Origin: Diphasiastrum complanatum
Lineage: Eukaryota; Streptophyta; Lycopodiopsida; Lycopodiales; Lycopodiaceae
Assembly: GCA_029204225.1 (NCBI GenBank)
Contig: CM055108.1
Span: 7,621,812-7,685,811, forward strand
Length of the DNA: 64,000 nucleotides
Direction of reading: 5' to 3'
The notes beneath the pieces are model-generated. The model ran no database searches. It saw nothing but the letters and a program-made list of their open reading frames with translations, and was not told the DNA's origin. Positions 62,501 to 64,000 of this stretch are shown in pieces (position 1 is the first letter of the stretch; every line of letters begins with the position of its first letter). A program made the position numbers and the translations under genes.

Positions 62501-62632
62501 GACAGACATAATCCTCCACATGCCTTTAAATCAGATTTGAGCACGAAAAAGTTGCTTGTAGTCATGCTTATAAATGTAAATAGAAAGAAAAGAATGTATC
62601 TCCTTAAAGTTACTCACTCTACCATCCTGCAT
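35260..62632 (-). CDS. Long Gln/Ser-rich plant protein, dentin sialophosphoprotein-like (AT5G07980 type), 8 coding exons
   Basis: The molecular role of this plant-specific family is unknown to me. Coding exons, descending, are 62632-62618, 61972-58586, 58418-58279, 58171-56012, 55915-55867, 52250-51976, 51816-51703 and 35509-35260. All junctions are GT-AG and phases agree, giving 6390 nt and 2129 aa. Family landmarks in order are VHDFFE, a Gln-rich helix ([10 protein letters not shown]..), [59 protein letters not shown] and [13 protein letters not shown] near the C-terminus. The assignment comes from recalled family similarity. It is somewhat longer than the 1500-1800 aa I expect. The N-terminus is the least certain part: the chosen ATG joins in phase, but a later Met (before [11 protein letters not shown]) could start it. 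The last intron spans 16,193 bp of nested transposons. Confidence 0.85.
36862..37112 (+). repeat. 5' LTR of the TRIM-like element
   Basis: The LTR starts TGTTAGAGAAG and ends ATGTAATA, immediately before the Met-tRNA primer-binding site. It is highly similar to the LTR at 37897, which lacks a roughly 35-bp part of the TCTCTTCTGC-rich and GATGTAGCGGC regions. Confidence 0.8.
37897..38969 (+). repeat. 3' LTR of the TRIM-like element, interrupted by a hAT-type insert
   Basis: LTR sequence runs from 37897 to 38103 and resumes for its last 8 bp at 38962-38969. In between lies an 850-bp element plus the second copy of its target duplication. Confidence 0.8.
38104..38953. mobile_element. 850-bp non-autonomous hAT-type element with GAATCGCGATTC repeats
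   Basis: The element starts CATAGTTGCAGCG and ends CGCTGCAACTATG, a perfect 13-bp terminal inverted repeat. It is flanked by an 8-bp duplication, CTCTGAGA (38096-38103 and 38954-38961), the length characteristic of hAT transposons. Both subterminal regions are packed with short palindromes related to GAATCGCGATTC, and an extremely C/G-rich centre (38360-38500) holds G- and C-runs. There is no transposase, so it would need one supplied in trans. Proline-rich ORFs in the centre are products of composition. Confidence 0.85.
38970..39789 (+). pseudogene. Copia gag fragment (remnant A)
   Basis: The plus strand reads [20 protein letters not shown], the N-terminal gag motif of plant copia elements. 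This is followed by broken frames and a 117-codon block (39444-39797) ending with the zinc knuckle [14 protein letters not shown] (CX2CX4HX4C). Gag would package the RNA; stops make this copy inactive. The TRIM-like element abuts its 5' end, so its own 5' LTR is lost or displaced. Confidence 0.7.
39790..40620 (-). pseudogene. Inverted copia protease-integrase fragment
   Basis: Between plus-strand gag and plus-strand RT, this block reads as copia only on the minus strand. A protease site resembling [14 protein letters not shown] lies at about 40560-40520, and integrase-like sequence lies at about 40060-39850, both with stops. The order on the minus strand (protease then integrase) is what an in-place inversion of that part of a plus-strand element would give. 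Confidence 0.55.
40621..41200 (+). pseudogene. Copia reverse transcriptase fragment (remnant A)
   Basis: The plus strand shows the RT fingers/palm start, [34 protein letters not shown] and then [20 protein letters not shown]. It ends near 41190 before the YVDD motif and RNase H. A stop splits it at about 40936. Confidence 0.7.
41560..42062 (+). pseudogene. Second copia gag-end and protease fragment
   Basis: A damaged zinc knuckle (KCYYC...VCFKKK, His lost) at about 41607-41665 is followed by the protease site [18 protein letters not shown] (about 41779) and, frame-shifted, the post-protease block. It lies downstream of RT, out of normal order. It is cut at 42063 by insertion of copia B, whose LTR begins there. 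Confidence 0.6.
42063..42941 (-). repeat. 3' LTR of copia B, 879 bp
   Basis: On the plus strand it begins TGTAGGAAAA and ends GTGTTCTACA (TG...CA with TGTA/TACA ends). A polypurine tract adjoins at 42942. The segment 42540-42850, in the U3 part, holds many copies of a TTCGCGAATTGTTCGCGA-like motif. Confidence 0.85.
43316..44596 (-). pseudogene. Copia B reverse transcriptase and RNase H start, 426 codons
   Basis: The long open frame carries [20 protein letters not shown], the palm catalytic motif [12 protein letters not shown], and [20 protein letters not shown], then enters RNase H. A TAG at 43316-43318 replaces the Trp that normally precedes SKKQ. RNase H sequence ([16 protein letters not shown]) continues in frame past it to about 43240. 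An Asp-to-Glu change also occurs in the usual 'DVKTAFL' motif (DEKTAFL). It makes no intact product. Confidence 0.8.
44793..46020 (-). pseudogene. Copia B protease, pre-integrase and integrase region
   Basis: Minus-strand blocks are the protease at about 46010-45780, the GAG-pre-integrase domain at 45776-45408 ([20 protein letters not shown], and the [14 protein letters not shown] zinc-binding end), and integrase at about 45400-44793. The integrase is broken by stops at about 45390-45180. It then reads through [15 protein letters not shown] to [19 protein letters not shown]. Confidence 0.75.
46148..47033 (-). pseudogene. Copia B gag region
   Basis: The N-terminal block 47033-46851 contains [20 protein letters not shown] and ends in a stop. 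Broken frames follow, and then a 102-codon block (46456-46148) with two CCHC zinc knuckles. It starts about 140 bp inside the primer-binding site, as expected for a copia leader. Confidence 0.7.
47172..47449 (-). repeat. Truncated 5' LTR of copia B
   Basis: This 278-bp segment is a close copy of 42063-42332, then stops abruptly where Ty3/gypsy-type sequence begins. The missing 600 bp include the U3 promoter part, so the element cannot start its own transcription. Confidence 0.85.
47450..49595 (+). mobile_element. Ty3/gypsy chromovirus remnant with internal deletion
   Basis: Plus-strand fragments in gypsy order are RT (about 47640-47830: [15 protein letters not shown], then [12 protein letters not shown]), then directly the end of RNase H (about 47865-47925: [13 protein letters not shown]), so most of RT and RNase H is deleted. 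Integrase follows (48280-49050: [59 protein letters not shown] in mixed frames). A chromodomain end ([15 protein letters not shown]) lies near 49470-49515. A polypurine tract (GCGGGAGGGAG, 49585-49595) ends it. Stops occur throughout. Confidence 0.75.
49596..50100 (+). repeat. Probable 3' LTR of the gypsy remnant, right end uncertain
   Basis: TGTTACGAGACCGTAACAG starts right after the polypurine tract and has the TG start of an LTR. The segment contains repeated GCATGCA/CATGCAG motifs (49665-49820). I could not find its CA end or a partner LTR, so the end coordinate is a guess. Confidence 0.45.
50100..51702. other. Intron sequence, nothing recognised
   Basis: No coding exon, repeat or element end was recognised in this right flank of the giant intron. 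Confidence 0.4.
51703..51816 (-). CDS. Exon of the dentin sialophosphoprotein-like gene, 114 bp
   Basis: The acceptor TTATCAG and donor TCAAG/GTTTTC bound a frame encoding [16 protein letters not shown] and then KKLDNRLS, a predicted helical segment. No long standalone ORF marks it. Splice sites, phase and family similarity identify it. Confidence 0.82.
51976..52250 (-). CDS. Exon of the dentin sialophosphoprotein-like gene, 275 bp
   Basis: The acceptor TTTTTCAG and donor CCT/GTACGT bound a frame reading [19 protein letters not shown] and then [10 protein letters not shown]. The latter is the conserved RLxLTTQLMQ block. It is separated from the micro-exon by a 3.6-kb intron carrying transposon remains. 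Confidence 0.85.
54063..54341 (-). pseudogene. Ty3/gypsy integrase remnant
   Basis: The 92-codon frame contains [20 protein letters not shown] followed by [19 protein letters not shown]. This matches the first half of the gypsy integrase core (consensus-like 'SVDFITGLP...D.I.VVVDRLTK.AHFIPVK'), including the catalytic Asp. Nothing else of the element is clear. Confidence 0.6.
54870..55330 (+). pseudogene. LINE-type reverse transcriptase remnant
   Basis: Plus-strand pieces read [20 protein letters not shown], then [15 protein letters not shown], then [15 protein letters not shown], and finally [11 protein letters not shown] and RHAATARLR, in shifted frames. This is the order of non-LTR RT motifs. 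The YADD box has lost one Asp codon. It is a dead copy lying antisense within the host intron. Confidence 0.65.
55867..55915 (-). CDS. Micro-exon of the dentin sialophosphoprotein-like gene, 49 bp
   Basis: The acceptor TGTTTCAG and donor AAG/GTAATA bound 49 nt encoding [16 protein letters not shown]. This is a conserved family block that joins in phase on both sides. Confidence 0.8.
56012..58171 (-). CDS. Exon of the dentin sialophosphoprotein-like gene, 2160 bp
   Basis: The acceptor TTATCAG precedes GAACACATTG. The exon encodes NTLQLLNK, a long Ser/Gln/His-rich segment, and near its end [17 protein letters not shown], one of the best conserved family blocks. The donor is CCAG/GTTTTT. Confidence 0.85.
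58279..58418 (-). CDS. Exon of the dentin sialophosphoprotein-like gene, 140 bp
   Basis: Acceptor TTTTGCAG and donor GAG/GTAGGA flank an open frame reading [16 protein letters not shown] and ending SYSSMSR at the split codon. It links EK of the previous exon to NTLQLLNK of the next. Confidence 0.8.
58586..61972 (-). CDS. Exon of the dentin sialophosphoprotein-like gene, 1129 codons
   Basis: This is the largest coding exon. The acceptor AACAG precedes it and it ends in AAG followed by GTATTT. It encodes the HDFFE region, the Gln-rich predicted helix (protein residues about 275-320), and a long Ser/Asn/Gln-rich, probably disordered stretch. It is phase 0 at both ends (3387 nt). Confidence 0.85.
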
Positions 62633-62696
62633 CTTCACCAAATGCGACTGTACAAGCCTCTCCTTGAGCCTTGCATGAAACTCCTGAAGTTCAGGC
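62618..62696 (-). other. Exon with the proposed start codon of the dentin sialophosphoprotein-like gene
   Basis: The acceptor TTTCAG and donor AGA/GTGAGT bound this exon. The frame that continues in phase into the 61972 exon reads PELQEFHARLKERLVQSHLV, K, then MQDGR. The ATG at 62632-62630 is the only Met in this exon frame. Upstream codons are open but have no in-frame start in the previous exon, so they are taken as leader. An alternative donor (GATG/GTAGAG) would break the phase. Confidence 0.5.
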
Positions 62697-63159
62697 CTGA
62701 AACTGGCACAAGAGACGTTCAAATGTTTTAGATTGAAACCAAAGTCTGAAGAAAATCAATAATCACAAAGCTCATCTTGTTGTTCAAACAAGCTTCATGC
62801 TCTGTTTTCCGTGTTGCATTGGGAATGGGGATGTGCCACGAAAGAAAAACAGAAGAAAAGTCAGCAAAGCAGCCACATGGGAGCAGATATTTTTATTAAT
62901 GAGGTTTGCTTTAATCGTTATCATGAAGATGAAGATAAGGACGGCAAAAAAATAGGTCGAACAGTCCTCCAATAATTGGCATGTTGGTGAAGACTTCATG
63001 TTCTTTACTTGAGGTCATGAGTTCGACTCCAATCAGACGCACAAATGGGGACATAGAACAGAATAAAAAAATAGGGCAAACATAAAATGTAACCCTACCC
63101 CTTAACAAAAGCCTAGGACAAACAAAGGACGAAATAGAAAATCGTTCTTCTGCACTTAC

Positions 63160-63334
63160 TCTCCATCCTCAAGTGGATAAGCCTCTGCCGCAACACGAAG
63201 ACCTCCCAGTGAATAAACACCATTCCCATTCAATAACTCAAAAGAAGGGAAAGCTGAATCTGGGTTGTGCAAATCTGTCAAGGTTTTCTCAAAGTACTCA
63301 GAATTTGCTTGTTTTTGTGATTAGCTCCGACAAC
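63160..63334 (-). other. Probable 5' leader exon of the dentin sialophosphoprotein-like gene
   Basis: A good acceptor (TTTTGTCTATAG) at 63335 and a strong donor (GGAGA/GTAAGT) at 63160 bound this block. One frame is open for over 50 codons and would join in phase to the next exon, but it has no ATG and is preceded by TAA. A further candidate exon lies at about 63609-63650 (acceptor TTGCAG, donor CCAG/GTAGGG). Either this is 5' UTR or the true N-terminus uses different upstream splicing. Confidence 0.45.
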
Positions 63335-63961
63335 CTATAGACAAAATAAGCATAATAAAGAAAGAGGCTATAGCCTTAGATTAAGAAATAGCCTTATGAC
63401 ATCATGAAAGCTTGTAATAGAAATGGAAGGCCAGCTTTGAGATGGATATGAAAATAGAAACCCTACTTTAAGAATACATCAATCTTCATCCGTCAGGATC
63501 GATAATATTAGCATGATCGATAATATTAGCATGCAATACAAGAAAACATAAAAGGAGAAAACGAGAAAAGAGAATATCAGCATTCCAGAACGAAATAGAG
63601 CACCCTACCTGGAAGAAGAGCCGCAGTTGAGTGTGATGCGGGGACTGTGCTGCAATCGCAAAGATAAAACTGTTCTCAGCTGTAAGAAAAAGGAAAGAAA
63701 AGGACATGATAGATGAGCACCTCAAAGGAGCGCAAATTTGAACACGAAATGCTTTTTATATCCTTTTATAAGCTCCGAAAAACGTGCACAACTTTCGGAC
63801 GTATATAAAACTTGAATGTATATTTTACTAATTTCTCACTCCCGAGGTCAAAGTTGCCATCATAATATTGAAGAACCATGTCTAGGAAGTGACCTACGTT
63901 CGAGGGATTGTCCGTATTGTATCGATGAACTAGGTAACCCCATTGCTGGCAGCTCTTAGGG

Positions 63962-63969
63962 TATATAAG
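63962..63969 (+). promoter_or_regulatory. TATA-like box at right edge
   Basis: TATATAAG sits in a GGGTATATAAGCCAGCC context, 31 bp before the window end, as in a plant plus-strand promoter. Any gene it drives lies outside. It would be divergent from the long minus-strand gene. Confidence 0.35.
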
Positions 63970-64000
63970 CCAGCCTACCTGCCACTTGGACGATCGAGGA

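Overview
The window is nuclear DNA from a land plant with a large, transposon-rich genome. The evidence is two spliced plant genes with GT-AG introns, AT-rich noncoding DNA, many decayed Ty1/copia and Ty3/gypsy retroelements, LINE and SINE traces, foldback DNA transposons and very long (GA)n/(CT)n tracts. The species cannot be read from the sequence. The protein divergence and a 16-kb TE-filled intron would fit a fern, a gymnosperm or an early-diverging angiosperm; this is inference only.

Left part (1-21.7 kb): no intact gene. It holds a degenerate minus-strand transposase-like coding region (about 1.8-3.9 kb), a rearranged minus-strand copia remnant with one recognisable LTR (7.56-11.45 kb), a 158-bp (GA)n tract, an 840-bp foldback element bounded by GCCTC repeats (16.19-17.03 kb), a 157-bp (CT)n tract, and a short tRNA-related SINE with 17-bp target-site duplications (19.76-19.85 kb).

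Centre-left (21.7-27.5 kb): a complete plus-strand ATP-dependent phosphoenolpyruvate carboxykinase gene. Twelve coding exons join without a phase error into 663 codons plus stop, and the substrate-site and nucleotide-site motifs are all present. A GC-rich leader precedes it.

Right part (35.26-62.63 kb and beyond): one very long minus-strand gene. Eight coding exons join in phase to a predicted 2129-residue Gln/Ser/Asn-rich protein of the plant family usually annotated 'dentin sialophosphoprotein-like' (AT5G07980 type). Its last intron is 16,193 bp. That intron contains a miniature LTR element (TRIM-like) with a hAT-type foldback element inside its 3' LTR, a scrambled copia remnant, a second copia in opposite orientation with one LTR truncated, and a decayed Ty3/gypsy chromovirus. 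The last exon, which encodes the conserved C-terminus ending in an FPRRYVTA motif, lies beyond all of these. An intron upstream of it carries gypsy-integrase and LINE reverse-transcriptase remnants.

The two genes converge (PEPCK stop at 27493, long-gene stop at 35260). At the right edge a TATA-like box suggests a divergent plus-strand promoter for a gene outside the window.
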